Below, one piece after another: positions 32,924-42,064 of a DNA stretch of 64,000 nt (its first letter is position 1; each line of letters starts with the position of its first letter). The position numbers and the translations under genes were made by a program. Source of the DNA: Kiritimatiellia bacterium. Its GTDB lineage: Bacteria > Verrucomicrobiota > Kiritimatiellia > JAAZAB01. The notes under the pieces were generated by a model. The model ran no database searches and was not told the origin of the DNA. It saw only the letters and a list, made by a program, of their open reading frames with translations. The stretch is from assembly GCA_028718125.1 (NCBI GenBank), contig JAQUMN010000010.1, positions 45,269-109,268 on the forward strand. Direction: 5' to 3'.

Positions 32924-35212
32924 TTACAAAATTTTTTTAGCCGCGGCAACGATGTCGTGGACATTAGGAAGGAAAGCCGCTTCCAGGATATGCGATTGCG
33001 GCGCAATGCCGTCCCGGGCGCCCACCCGCAGGACCGGCGCATCCAGGTCATCGAACGCCTGCGCCATGATGTTGGACGCGATTTCACCGGTAAAACTCCC
33101 GATGCTCACCGCCTGGCTGGCAACCACGCACCGCCCGGTCTTGCGAACCGACTGGAGCACGGTTTCCATGTCGAGCGGAACAAGGCTGCGCAGATCAATG
33201 ACCTCGGCGCTTACCTGCAGTTCATCGTCGAGAATCTTGGCCGCCTTGAGGGCGTCATGCACGGCCGGGCCCCAGGCTACCAGGGTGATATCCGATCCCT
33301 CGCGCTTGATATCGGCCACACCCAGCGGCACGAGGTACTCGGTTTCCGGCACCGGCCCCTTCAGGCCGTAGAGCAATTGGGATTCGATAAACATGATCGG
33401 ATTATTGTCGCGGATGGCCGTTTTCAGCATGCCCTTGGCGTCGAACGGCGTGGCCGGATAGACGACATACAGGCCCGGAATATGGGCAAACATGGATTCC
33501 AGCGTCTGCGAGTGCTGCCCGCCGTACCCCTTGCCGCCGCCGACCGAGGCGCGAATGACCAGCGCGATTTCCACGTTGGCCCCGGACATGTAATGCCACT
33601 TGGCGGCCTGGTTGCTGATCTGGTCGGAAGCCATCAGGGCGAAGTCCATGTACATCAGTTCCACAACCGGCCGCAGGCCCACCATGGAAGCACCCACCGC
33701 CGTGCCGCAAATGGCGGCTTCCGAAATCGGCGTGTTGAATATGCGCTCACGGCCGAACGCCTCCAGCAGCCCCTTGGTCACCTTGAATGCGCCGCCGTAG
33801 TCCGCCACATCTTCCCCGTAATGGATAACGCGATTATCGCGAAGCATCTCCTCAATCAGCGCCTCCTTGATGGCATCCTTGTAGGTCAGTTCGCCGTTGA
33901 CCCGCTTGATGACCGGCAATTCCTTGACGATTTTCGTCTGGCGGGCCGATGCCGGAACCACCTCGCAGGTGGTGTCCGTATACATATATTTAATCACATC
34001 CTCCGGCGAGGGATCGGGCGAGGCCGCGGCGCGCTGGGCAGCGCGTGCGTTGCGGTCGCGCACTTTTTGCTCCAAGACGGACAAAGTATCCTTGTTCAGG
34101 ACTCCGGCCTCCACCAGCTGGCGCGAGAAGACGGCAACGGGATCAAGCGCCTTCCAAGCCGTTTCCTCGTCCTTAACCCGATATTCCGTGCGCGGGTCGG
34201 TCAGCGAATGACCGTAATAGCGATAGGTGTTAAGCTCGAGTAACCAGGGCCCCTGGCCTTGTCGGCAGCCCGCCGCAGCACGCCCAACGGCATCGCGCAC
34301 GGCCAGCACATCCATGCCGTTGACGACCTCCGCGTGCATGTTATTGTCGGCAAAGCCCGCGGCGCGGCGCGCCAGCATGGCAACCCCGGTGACTTCATTG
34401 AGCGCGCGGCCAGTCATGCCGTAGTGGTTGTTCTGAATAACGAAAATGATCGGCAAGCCAAAGGGGTGCTTGGTGATGTTGTTGGTATACTGGCCCATGG
34501 CGGCCCAGTTCAGCGATTCCAGCACGACGCCGTTGGCATAGGCCCCGTCCCCCGCGAAACAGCAAACCACGCGCTGGTTCTGCAGATAGCGGCAGGCTAT
34601 GGCCGCGCCGGTGGCAATCGGCACGCCGCCGCCCACGATGGCGTTGGCGCCCAAATGATTCAGCGTGAAGTCGGCAATGTGCATGCCGCCGCCGCGCCCC
34701 TTGCAGTAGCCGCTTTCCTTGCCAAAGAGCTCGGCAATGGTCTTGAAAACATGGTCCTCGATAACCGCCGCCAGGAGATCGTCGTGGGTGGCAGCGGCGC
34801 AGCCCGGCACGCGTCGGCGGAGCGCTTCATCGTTCATGGCGCGCAGGGCCACGCACCCCTTGGCAATGCTGTCGCCGTGACCGCGGTGCGTGCTGGTGAT
34901 GTAATCCGCGCCTTGCAGACCGGCACACGCCCCGGTGGACGAAGCTTCCTGGCCTATGGAAAGATGGGTCGGCCCGCGGTAGTTGTAATTCGGCAGGGGA
35001 TCATATGCGCCGGAGCGCAACTTGACGATCATTTCCTCAAACTCGCGGATCGTCAGCATGTCCTCCAGGAGCTGAAGCGCCCTGGCCCGATCCAGGCGAC
35101 CGGAAGAAAGCTCCGCGGCCAGCCCCCCCTTATACTGATAACACGCGATGGCGCCGCATTGAACAAGCGAGGAGTTGAAATCCGGTTTGAGATTGCTTAA
35201 ATAATTCGGCAT
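32924..35212 (-). CDS. Pyruvate dehydrogenase E1, alpha and beta subunits fused in one chain
   Basis: Thiamine-diphosphate-dependent decarboxylation of pyruvate and acetyl transfer to lipoyl E2. The alpha half (residues about 30-380) has GRGGGMHIADF and FAGDGAYANGVVLESLNWAA ending in an Asn pair, the TPP signature GDG-N. The beta half from about 430 has LTYKDAIKEALIEEMLRDN, VIHYGEDVADYGGAFKVT, TPISEAAICGTAVGASMVGLRPV and SIGSFTGEIASNIMA. 762 residues; alpha and beta are separate in most bacteria. With E2 and E3 downstream it completes a PDH complex. Confidence 0.93.
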   Translation of the reverse strand: MPNYLSNLKPDFNSSLVQCGAIACYQYKGGLAAELSSGRLDRARALQLLEDMLTIREFEEMIVKLRSGAYDPLPNYNYRGPTHLSIGQEASSTGACAGLQGADYITSTHRGHGDSIAKGCVALRAMNDEALRRRVPGCAAATHDDLLAAVIEDHVFKTIAELFGKESGYCKGRGGGMHIADFTLNHLGANAIVGGGVPIATGAAIACRYLQNQRVVCCFAGDGAYANGVVLESLNWAAMGQYTNNITKHPFGLPIIFVIQNNHYGMTGRALNEVTGVAMLARRAAGFADNNMHAEVVNGMDVLAVRDAVGRAAAGCRQGQGPWLLELNTYRYYGHSLTDPRTEYRVKDEETAWKALDPVAVFSRQLVEAGVLNKDTLSVLEQKVRDRNARAAQRAAASPDPSPEDVIKYMYTDTTCEVVPASARQTKIVKELPVIKRVNGELTYKDAIKEALIEEMLRDNRVIHYGEDVADYGGAFKVTKGLLEAFGRERIFNTPISEAAICGTAVGASMVGLRPVVELMYMDFALMASDQISNQAAKWHYMSGANVEIALVIRASVGGGKGYGGQHSQTLESMFAHIPGLYVVYPATPFDAKGMLKTAIRDNNPIMFIESQLLYGLKGPVPETEYLVPLGVADIKREGSDITLVAWGPAVHDALKAAKILDDELQVSAEVIDLRSLVPLDMETVLQSVRKTGRCVVASQAVSIGSFTGEIASNIMAQAFDDLDAPVLRVGARDGIAPQSHILEAAFLPNVHDIVAAAKKIL

Positions 35213-35597
35213 TACAAAACCCTCTATGCTAAATGCAGCCTACAAATTAGGCCCCGCAAGGCAGAGCGACTTTTATTCTGTTCGGATTGTCATCCTGAAC
35301 GCAGTGAAGAGCCTGCCCTGAGCGAAGTCGAAGGGATCTCTCGCGGCGAGATTCCTCGTTACGCTCGGAATGACAACAAACACGGATTGTCCGCCATAGC
35401 CGGATCCGCCTCCGGCGGAAAATTCCTATGCATTGAATTAGACCCCGTGGAACGCGGTAACTTGTAACTTTTATAACGCCTGGTGTGGGCACCGGGCCTA
35501 CATCATTTATTGTAAGCCGGGGCCCCTGACCCGGCGGGATTGTCCGCCGCAGGCAGAAAATTATTATCTGGCCAGTCGAGTACGGCACGAAAGCAGG
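35213..35597. other. Intergenic region between rpoZ and PDH E1
   Basis: Holds the repeat at 35288-35376, a CCGCCTCCGGCGG hairpin near 35408 and the motif AAATTCCTATGCATTGAAT (35422-35440), which recurs at 46559-46577 next to another repeat. TAAGCCGGGGCCCCTGACCCGGC near 35515 can fold. No gene is supported. Confidence 0.5.
35288..35376. repeat. TGTCATCCTGAACGCAGTGAAG-type intergenic repeat
   Basis: TGTCATCCTGAACGCAGTGA, AGCGAAGTCGAAGGGATCTC and a terminal GCTCGGAATGACA form an imperfect inverted unit. Sequences of this kind (GTCATCCTGAGC...GAAGGATCTC) are known dispersed repeats in many bacterial genomes. Confidence 0.7.
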
Positions 35598-35825
35598 TTA
35601 GAGTCTGGGTACGTTCTTGGCATGCAAAAAATCAATTTCGGCCACAAGTTTGCCGTCGGCTATTTCCCTCAGCACGATGTCTTCAATGTCCTCATCGGGA
35701 TGGGCCGGCTTGACCAAGGGACGATCCCCGAAAATCAGCTGTTTCACCCGCTTGGACACCATGTTGATCAGCACCGACGCGTTGGGAACTCGCTGCTTAG
35801 CCGCATTCAAATTTTCCAAATTCAT
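35598..35825 (-). CDS. rpoZ: DNA-directed RNA polymerase omega subunit
   Basis: 75-residue omega, which helps assembly of the beta-prime subunit. The N-terminal pattern VPNASVLINMVSKRVKQLIFGDRP corresponds to the MAR/RP helix motif (N-R-Y-x-L-v-x-v-a-x-R-A-r-Q-l), and DEDIEDIVLREIADGKL to the conserved second helix. It is a single small gene followed by a long repeat-rich gap. Confidence 0.82.
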   Translation of the reverse strand: MNLENLNAAKQRVPNASVLINMVSKRVKQLIFGDRPLVKPAHPDEDIEDIVLREIADGKLVAEIDFLHAKNVPRL

Positions 35826-35890
35826 TCAATCTCCTCCAAAAAAACGCAGGTAGTATAGGAGGCACTCCCCCGGTAAGCAAGCGTTTTATT

Positions 35891-35944
35891 AAAAAAAAAA
35901 GTTCGGCGGCACAGCCCGGGGATTACCCGTGCCGGCCGCCGAAC
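35891..35944 (-). terminator. Rho-independent terminator of groESL
   Basis: Read on the minus strand, GTTCGGCGGCCGGCAC pairs with GTGCCGCCGAAC around a G+C-rich loop and is followed by ten T residues (plus strand A-run 35891-35900). It lies 90 bases after the groEL stop, so it probably ends the dnaK-groES-groEL transcript and separates it from rpoZ. Confidence 0.88.
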
Positions 35945-36034
35945 CAACGATTCAATCTGGCAGTGTGACCGGTTGTGGAACGCGTGCCCCCTATGTGCCG
36001 GCACGGCCCGCGCCGTCTTCACACCGCCAAATGA

Positions 36035-37702
36035 TTAATACATGCCATCCATGCCGCCCATGCCGCCACCCATGCCGCCGCCCATGCCGCCTCCACCACC
36101 TGCCGGCATCGGCTTTTCCTTCTCAGGAATTTCGGTCACCATGCACTCGGTGGTCAGCAGCAACCCGGCGATACTCGCCGAATTCTGGATCGCAAACCGA
36201 GTCACCTTGGTCGGATCAATGACGCCGTCCTTGATCAGGTCGGTATATTCCGCCGTCGCCACGTTGTAGCCCAAGCTACCCTTGCTCTTCTTGACCTCGG
36301 CCACGACGATCGAGGCATCAATGCCCGCGTTGGCCACGAGCTGGCGAATCGGCGCTTCCAGCGCGCGATTGATGATCTGCACGCCGATGGCTTCATCGCC
36401 CTTGGCTTCGAACTTGTCCAACACGGCCTGACAGCGCAACAGCGCCACGCCGCCGCCGGCCACAACGCCTTCTTCCACCGCCGCGCGGGTCGCATGCAGG
36501 GCATCCTCAACGCGCGCTTTCTTTTCTTTCATTTCCGTTTCGGTGGCAGCTCCGACGTTGATCACGGCAACGCCGCCGGCCAATTTCGCCAGGCGTTCCT
36601 GCAGTTTTTCGCGATCATAGTCCGAGGTGGTTTCCTCGATCTCATTACGAATCTGAGCAACGCGGCCCTGAATGGCCGAGGTCTTGCCGCCGCCTTCGAT
36701 GATCGTGGTGTTTTCCTTGTCGATCGTCACGCGTTTCGCACGACCCAATTCCTCGATCTTCACGTTTTCAAGCTTGACACCCAGGTCTTCCGTGATGCAC
36801 TTGCCACCCGTTAGAATGGCGATGTCTTCCATCATGGCTTTGCGCCGATCGCCGAAGCCTGGCGCTTTAACAGCGCAAGCCTGCAAGGTGCCGCGCAGAC
36901 GGTTGACCACGAGAGTCGCCAGCGCTTCGCCTTCGACTTCTTCCGCGATGATCAGCAACGGCTTGCCGGCCTTGGCCACGTTCTGCAGTAACGGCAGGAG
37001 ATCCTGCAGGCTGGAGATCTTCTTTTCGAAGATCAGGATGTAGGCATCCTCCAACAGGACTTCCATGGTCTCCGCGTTGGTGACAAAGTAAGGCGAAAGA
37101 TAGCCTTTGTCGAACTGCATGCCTTCGACGACGTCAAGCGTCGTTTCGATAGTCTTGGCTTCCTCGACCGTCACCGTGCCGTCCTTGCCGACTTTATCCA
37201 TGGCATCGGCAATGATTTCGCCGATTTGCTTGTCGCCGTTGGCCGAAATGGTCGCCACCTGGCAAATTTCGGTGTGTTCTTTGACCTTCTTGCTCTGCTT
37301 GGCCAAAGCATCGGTAACAGCCTGGACAGCCTTGTCGATGCCGCGCTTCAAGGCCATGGGATCGGACCCGGCGGTCACGTTCTTCAGGCCTTCACGATAA
37401 ATGGCTTCGCTCAAGAGCGTCGCCGTGGTCGTGCCGTCGCCCGCCACGTCGCTGGTCTTGCTGGCCACTTCGCGCACCATCTGGGCGCCCATGTTTTCAA
37501 ACGAATCCGCAAGTTCGATTTCCTTGGCCACCGTGACACCGTCCTTGGTGATGGTGGGCGAGCCGAACTTCTTGTCCAGAATGACGTTGCGACCGCAGGG
37601 TCCCAGCGTGACTTTTACGGCGCGGCTGAGCTTTTCCACGCCCCGCAGAATCGCCTGGCGGGCTTCCGCGTCGTACTTCAATTGTTTGCCTCTATCTGCC
37701 AT
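36035..37702 (-). CDS. groEL: Chaperonin GroEL (60 kDa)
   Basis: ATP-driven folding chamber. [36 protein letters not shown] near residues 27-62 and [16 protein letters not shown] bind ATP (here GPCGRNV, Cys in place of the usual Lys). [17 protein letters not shown] is the family signature. The C-terminus is the Gly-Gly-Met repeat tail, ending GGMDGMY. 555 residues. Cotranscribed with groES 50 bases upstream; no CIRCE operator was seen upstream of groES. Confidence 0.98.
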   Translation of the reverse strand: MADRGKQLKYDAEARQAILRGVEKLSRAVKVTLGPCGRNVILDKKFGSPTITKDGVTVAKEIELADSFENMGAQMVREVASKTSDVAGDGTTTATLLSEAIYREGLKNVTAGSDPMALKRGIDKAVQAVTDALAKQSKKVKEHTEICQVATISANGDKQIGEIIADAMDKVGKDGTVTVEEAKTIETTLDVVEGMQFDKGYLSPYFVTNAETMEVLLEDAYILIFEKKISSLQDLLPLLQNVAKAGKPLLIIAEEVEGEALATLVVNRLRGTLQACAVKAPGFGDRRKAMMEDIAILTGGKCITEDLGVKLENVKIEELGRAKRVTIDKENTTIIEGGGKTSAIQGRVAQIRNEIEETTSDYDREKLQERLAKLAGGVAVINVGAATETEMKEKKARVEDALHATRAAVEEGVVAGGGVALLRCQAVLDKFEAKGDEAIGVQIINRALEAPIRQLVANAGIDASIVVAEVKKSKGSLGYNVATAEYTDLIKDGVIDPTKVTRFAIQNSASIAGLLLTTECMVTEIPEKEKPMPAGGGGGMGGGMGGGMGGMDGMY

Positions 37703-37752
37703 AATGCCTGTCTCCTTGTATTGTATGGTTTCCCGAAAGACGGGTGCCTGCG

Positions 37753-38043
37753 TTACGCTTCAATAATGCCCAGGATATCGTCCTCACGGACAATCTGATA
37801 TTCCTTGTCATTAATCTTAACTTCGGTGCCGCCGTATTTCGGCAACAACACCAAGTCGCCCTTTTTCACGTTCATGGGAATCAGTTTCCCATCATCATCC
37901 CGTTTGCCAGCGCCCACGGCAATGATTTTGCCCTGCATGGGCTTTTCCTTGGCAGAATCAGGAATGATAATGCCGCCCTTCTTGACTTCCGAATCCTTCT
38001 CCGGCTCGATCAGGACGCGATCCCCTAATGGCTGAATTTTCAT
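37753..38043 (-). CDS. groES: Co-chaperonin GroES (10 kDa)
   Basis: 96 residues, lid of the GroEL cavity. [35 protein letters not shown] is the cpn10 signature with the mobile loop ([16 protein letters not shown]). [20 protein letters not shown] and [13 protein letters not shown] end the fold. A strong ribosome site AAAGGAGGGTAG precedes the ATG. Confidence 0.98.
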   Translation of the reverse strand: MKIQPLGDRVLIEPEKDSEVKKGGIIIPDSAKEKPMQGKIIAVGAGKRDDDGKLIPMNVKKGDLVLLPKYGGTEVKINDKEYQIVREDDILGIIEA

Positions 38044-38110
38044 ATATCCACTACCCTCCTTTGTTTGGTTATTTACCTGTTACCCGCAACACGAAGTGCC
38101 CGGGACTGCT

Positions 38111-40060
38111 TTACTTTTTATTCTTGTCTTTGTCGTCCACCATCTCAAAATCGGCGTCGATAACATCATCAGCGCCCTTGGCCGGACCGCCTTCCGGCGA
38201 CGCCTGCTGCTGGGACTCGCCGGACGGCCCGCCCTCGGGCGGTTTCTGCTGTTGAGCGCCTTTGGCGCGCGCGTACAGGTCGGCAGATATTGCCTGCATT
38301 TCGGTGTTGAGCGCCTCCATGGCGCTGCGCACCGCATCGGTCTCACCATCTTTAATGGCCGCCTTGAGTTTCTCGACCGCCGCTTCGGCACTTGCCTTTT
38401 TGGACGCATCGATCTTGCCCCCTTGCTCCTTGAGCAGTTTCTCGGTTTCATAGACGGAGGCATCGGCCTTGTTTTTAATCTCCACGCCTTCGCGGCGCTG
38501 CTGGTCATCGGCAGCGTGCTGTTCGGCATCCCTGACCATTTTTTCGATCTCGCTTTTATCCAGGCCGCTCGAAGCGGTGATCGTGATCTTCTGTTCCTTG
38601 CCGGTGCCGAGATCCTTGGCGCCCACGTGCAGAATTCCGTTGGCGTCAATATCGAAGGCCACCTCGATCTGCGGCATGCCCCGGGGTGCAGGCGGAATGC
38701 CGTCCAGGTGAAAGCGGCCGATGGATTTGTTGTCGCCGGCCATCTTGCGCTCCCCTTGGAGCACATGGATTTCCACCGAGGATTGATTGTCCGCAGCGGT
38801 GCTGAAGATTTCGCTCTTGCGCGTAGGAATGGTCGTATTGCGCTCGATGAGCATTGTGAAGACACCGCCCAACGTTTCAATGCCCAAACTCAAAGGGGTC
38901 ACATCCAGCAGCAGGACATCATGGACTTCGCCCTTCAGAACGCCGGCCTGAATGGCCGCGCCGACGGCAACCACCTCATCAGGGTTGACGCCCTTGTGCG
39001 GATCCTTACCGAAAATCTCCTTGACCTGGTCCTGAACCTTGGGCATGCGGGTCATGCCGCCCACCAGCACGACCTCGTCAATTTTCTGGATGTTAATGCC
39101 GGAATCTTTCATGCAAGCGCGCACCGGACCGACCGACCGCTCGATCAGCGCATCCACAAGCTGTTCCAACTTGGCGCGCGACAGGTTAACATTAAGATGC
39201 TTTGGCCCTGAGGCGTCTGCCGTGATGAAGGGTAAATTGATATCCGTCTGCTGGGCGGTGGAAAGCTCACACTTGGCTTTCTCGGCCGATTCCTTCAGAC
39301 GCTGGATGGCCATAGGATCTTTCGAGAGGTCAATGCCGTTGCTTTTTTTGAACTCGGTAACCAGCCAGTTGATGATGGCCTGGTCAAAATCGTCACCACC
39401 CAGGTGGGTATCGCCGTTGGTGGCCTTGACTTCGAACACGCCATCGCCGATTTCCAGGACCGAAATATCGAAGGTGCCGCCGCCCAAGTCATAGACCGCG
39501 ATCTTTTCGTCCTTTTTCTTATCCAGCCCATAGGCCAGCGAGGACGCGGTCGGCTCGTTGATGATACGCAAAACTTCGAGTCCGGCAATCTTGCCGGCAT
39601 CTTTGGTGGCCTGGCGCTGGGTATCGTTGAAGTAGGCCGGCGTGGTAATGACCGCCTGGGTGATCTTTTCGCCCAAATAGGCTTCGGCATCGGCTTTCAT
39701 TTTCTGCAAGATCATGGACGAGATTTCCGGCGGCGAATAGATCTTGTCGCCAATCTTTACATTGGCATCGCCGTTCTTGGCCCGAACTACCTCGTAGGGC
39801 ACCAGCGTAATCTCGTGAGCGACTTCATCGAATTTACGGCCCATGAACCGCTTGATGGAATAGACCGTGTTCTTCGGGTTAGTGACCGCCTGGCGCTTGG
39901 CCGCCTGGCCTACCAAACGCTCGCCGCTCTTGGTGAAGGCCACCACGGAGGGCGTAGTGCGCATCCCATCCGCATTGGGAATAACCACCGGCTGACCGCC
40001 TTCCATGATGGCCATGCATGAGTTGGTCGTCCCCAGATCAATGCCTAATACTTTTGACAT
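38111..40060 (-). CDS. dnaK: Chaperone DnaK (Hsp70)
   Basis: 649 residues. [21 protein letters not shown] is phosphate 1, [21 protein letters not shown] phosphate 2 and [14 protein letters not shown] the adenosine site. The substrate domain is [19 protein letters not shown], and the tail ends [15 protein letters not shown]. The start at 40060 is fixed by CGGGGGAAT upstream. It is followed after 67 bases by groES and groEL on the same strand. grpE and dnaJ are not in the window. Confidence 0.98.
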   Translation of the reverse strand: MSKVLGIDLGTTNSCMAIMEGGQPVVIPNADGMRTTPSVVAFTKSGERLVGQAAKRQAVTNPKNTVYSIKRFMGRKFDEVAHEITLVPYEVVRAKNGDANVKIGDKIYSPPEISSMILQKMKADAEAYLGEKITQAVITTPAYFNDTQRQATKDAGKIAGLEVLRIINEPTASSLAYGLDKKKDEKIAVYDLGGGTFDISVLEIGDGVFEVKATNGDTHLGGDDFDQAIINWLVTEFKKSNGIDLSKDPMAIQRLKESAEKAKCELSTAQQTDINLPFITADASGPKHLNVNLSRAKLEQLVDALIERSVGPVRACMKDSGINIQKIDEVVLVGGMTRMPKVQDQVKEIFGKDPHKGVNPDEVVAVGAAIQAGVLKGEVHDVLLLDVTPLSLGIETLGGVFTMLIERNTTIPTRKSEIFSTAADNQSSVEIHVLQGERKMAGDNKSIGRFHLDGIPPAPRGMPQIEVAFDIDANGILHVGAKDLGTGKEQKITITASSGLDKSEIEKMVRDAEQHAADDQQRREGVEIKNKADASVYETEKLLKEQGGKIDASKKASAEAAVEKLKAAIKDGETDAVRSAMEALNTEMQAISADLYARAKGAQQQKPPEGGPSGESQQQASPEGGPAKGADDVIDADFEMVDDKDKNKK

Positions 40061-40121
40061 TATAAATTCCCCCGGAATAACAAGTTTGCTTACCAATAAA
40101 TTAAAATGGCATTTAGCAAAT

Positions 40122-40137
40122 AGCAAGTAATATGCCA
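40122..40137 (-). promoter_or_regulatory. Sigma-54-type promoter candidate upstream of dnaK
   Basis: TGGCATATTACTTGCT fits the consensus TGGCAYRNNNNTTGCW at every fixed position, with the GG and GC spaced correctly. The start of transcription would be near 40110, about 50 bases before the dnaK ATG. No sigma-32 box or CIRCE element was seen in the same region. Chance occurrence of a full match somewhere in the window is low but not negligible. Confidence 0.5.
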
Positions 40138-40354
40138 AGGTACTGTTTTTGAGCCAACATAATGATAACAAAATGTTGAATATAATGTAAATACAACTAA
40201 TTTATTTTTTATATCACTTTTCGCCTTATTGCCATACCGTGCCGTTTTGTCTCTTTTGTTTCCAAAAGCGAGACATTTTAAAGCGCGTTATGGCACACAA
40301 ATTGGATGCACTAAGATTCGGCCCGAGAACATTCGTCCGCTAAATTCTTACGAC

Positions 40355-40389
40355 CTGGCGGCATGATATATCATCTGGCGATATATCAT
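40355..40389. repeat. Tandem CTGGCG..GATATATCAT units
   Basis: CTGGCGGCATGATATATCAT is followed directly by CTGGCGATATATCAT. Each contains the 8-base palindrome GATATATC, spaced 15 bases apart, as for a dimeric repressor site. It lies between dnaK and trpS; the binding protein is unknown. Confidence 0.55.
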
Positions 40390-40536
40390 TAAGGCTAATG
40401 GGAGGCAGAGAACACGGGGGGGACATTTCGACCGGCAAGGATGGCCGGGATTGGGAGAGTTACTGATCGAGCCCCGTGAAGTTCCTTATACCTGCCGAAG
40501 GATCAACAGCATGATATGCATAGCGTTCTCCTCATC

Positions 40537-40570
40537 CTGCCCGCAATGCTGCGCAACATAGCAGGCGGGC
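40537..40570. repeat. Short palindromic repeat, GCCCGC/GCGGGC family (copy 3)
   Basis: CTGCCCGCAATGCTGCGCAA with CATAGCAGGCGGGC folds into a hairpin with arms GCCCGC/GCGGGC and GCTGC-like interior. Copies at 9054-9087 (opposite strand) and 17561-17592. Confidence 0.65.
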
Positions 40571-40651
40571 TACCTCTCTTCCCGACAGGCTCTCCGAAGC
40601 GCTTTGCCCGGGCGAGAGGGAGAGGGAATGTTATTTTGGACACCAATGAGA

Positions 40652-40657
40652 TATAAT
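40652..40657 (+). promoter_or_regulatory. Candidate -10 box for trpS
   Basis: TATAAT is a perfect -10 hexamer, about 85 bases before the trpS ATG. The -35 region is weak (TGTTAT about 17 bases upstream). An A+T-rich leader follows. Confidence 0.45.
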
Positions 40658-40746
40658 AGGAAATTGTTTTTTTCCTTTGAATCCTATGTTTGGTTTCACT
40701 ATGCTCCCCTTTAATTCAAGTATCAGGAACAGAGGACAGGAAAACA

Positions 40747-41709
40747 ATGAGAGCATTATCCGGTATTCAGTCTTCCGGCAAACTGCATGTGGGCAACTAT
40801 TTTGGGATGATAAAGCCCGCCCTGGAACTTCAGGAAAAGGGCGAGACGTTTTATTTTATCGCCAATTATCACGCCCTGACTTCGGTCACTGAAGCCGAGG
40901 CCCTGCGCGCAAGTACACGGGATGTGGCGCTGGACTACCTGGCCTGCGGCCTCGATCCCGAACGCACAGCGCTTTACCGTCAGAGCGATATCCCCGAAAT
41001 ACACGAACTTGCCTGGCTATTATCGGTGGTTACTCCTATGGGGCTTCTGGAGCGCTGCCATTCATACAAGGACAAGCTGGCCAAGGGCATCCCGGCCAAC
41101 CACGGGCTATTCGCCTACCCTGTCCTGATGGCCGCAGACATCCTGGCGGTCCAGGCTGACGTCGTCCCGGTCGGCCAGGACCAGAAACAGCACGTTGAGG
41201 TCACGCGCGACATTGCCGTCAAGTTCAACCAAAAATTCGGCGAAACGTTCAAAATCCCGGAGCCGCTGATTCGGGAATCGGTGGCCGTGGTGCCCGGCTT
41301 GGACGGGCAGAAAATGTCGAAATCCTACAACAATACGATCGAACTGTTCGCGCCGCAGGCGGAAACGCGCAAGGCCATTATGCGCATCGTGACCGACAGT
41401 AAGACCGTCGCGGAACCGAAAGACCCCGCGGCCTGCAACATATTTAAGCTTTATTCGCTATTTGCACCCGAACAAGAGCGCGAGGCTATGGCCGCGCGCT
41501 ACCGCGCCGGCGGCCTGGGCTATGGTGAAGTCAAAAAAGCGTTGTATGAACATTTCAGGACTTATTTTGAGCCGTTCCGGCAACGGCGGATGGAGTATCA
41601 GAATGACCCGGAGCGGGTCGAGCAGATTCTCCAGCGCGGCGCGGCGCGGGCCCGGGAAGAACTGCGTAAAACCTTGAAGGCCGCCCGCCGGGCTGTGGGC
41701 CTGGATTGA
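40747..41709 (+). CDS. trpS: Tryptophan--tRNA ligase
   Basis: Class Ic synthetase. SGIQSSGKLHVGNYFGMI contains the HIGH-like box (LHVGN) and GLDGQKMSKSYNNTIELF the KMSKS box. VAQ-type region VVPVGQDQKQHVEVTRDIA is the typical PVGxDQxxHxE motif. The start at 40747 follows GGACAGGAAAACA. 320 residues. Upstream in-frame codons belong to the leader. Confidence 0.96.
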   Translation: MRALSGIQSSGKLHVGNYFGMIKPALELQEKGETFYFIANYHALTSVTEAEALRASTRDVALDYLACGLDPERTALYRQSDIPEIHELAWLLSVVTPMGLLERCHSYKDKLAKGIPANHGLFAYPVLMAADILAVQADVVPVGQDQKQHVEVTRDIAVKFNQKFGETFKIPEPLIRESVAVVPGLDGQKMSKSYNNTIELFAPQAETRKAIMRIVTDSKTVAEPKDPAACNIFKLYSLFAPEQEREAMAARYRAGGLGYGEVKKALYEHFRTYFEPFRQRRMEYQNDPERVEQILQRGAARAREELRKTLKAARRAVGLD

Positions 41710-42064
41710 ACAAGAAACGCAGAATGAAGAATGGATAATAGAGAATTCAGCGCCCGAAAATCCGCCGTAGCTTTTGGCGAAGGCGGATGCCACCGTGTAG
41801 CGAATTTGGGTTCCGCCGGCCTGCCCGCCATAGCTTTAGCGACAGCGGAAGGCGGATTCGAAAAAACAAGGCAAGCTTGGGCAGGATGTGGGCGCGCCGC
41901 GCGCGGCGCTATACTCGTGTATGCGCAAGCGCGGGACTTGTCCGCCTATGGAGGAAGCCCGCAGGCAGCCCAAGATTGCCGCCGCTTTTTCGAACCAAAT
42001 TCGCCACACTGCCGGGAAAACAACATAATTGGGTTACGGGCTATGTCCATGGAACAAGGATAAC
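41710..42064. other. Intergenic region with a complete LIR element upstream of scpA
   Basis: The gap between trpS and scpA is filled by the element at 41795-42009 and its flank (GCCGTAGCTTTTGGCGAAGG near 41764). The last 55 bases hold the scpA ribosome site AAGGA at 42055-42059. No other gene is seen. Confidence 0.6.
41795..42009. repeat. Long inverted-repeat (LIR) element, copy upstream of scpA
   Basis: The left end GTGTAGCGAATTTGGGTTC and the right end GAACCAAATTCGCCACAC are inverted copies. The pairing continues with GAAAAAACAAGGCAAGCTTGGG against CCCAAGATTGCCGCCGCTTTTTC. A ~40-base G+C hairpin (GCCGGCCTGCCCGCC with AGCGGAAGGCGG) interrupts the left arm. The centre holds GCGCGCCGCGCGCGGCGC and TATACTCGTGTATGCGC. 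No open frame is conserved between copies. Confidence 0.85.

Larger units (their letters stand above)
40138..40746. other. Divergent intergenic region between dnaK and trpS
   Basis: About 600 bases without a gene. The dnaK-proximal 200 bases are A+T-rich. A tandem palindromic pair lies at 40355-40389 and a G+C-rich hairpin repeat at 40537-40570. A TATAAT lies upstream of trpS. The stretch 40580-40625 (GAAGCGCTTTGCCCGGGCGAG) is G+C-rich spacer. Nothing else recognised. Confidence 0.5.

Noticed and set aside
38096..39211. Long plus-strand frame opposite dnaK
   Set aside because: Typical antisense shadow of a high-G+C DnaK gene.
40138..40330. CIRCE or sigma-32 control of dnaK/groESL
   Set aside because: TTAGCACTC-N9-GAGTGCTAA and CTTGAA/CCCCAT boxes were looked for on the minus strand and not seen.
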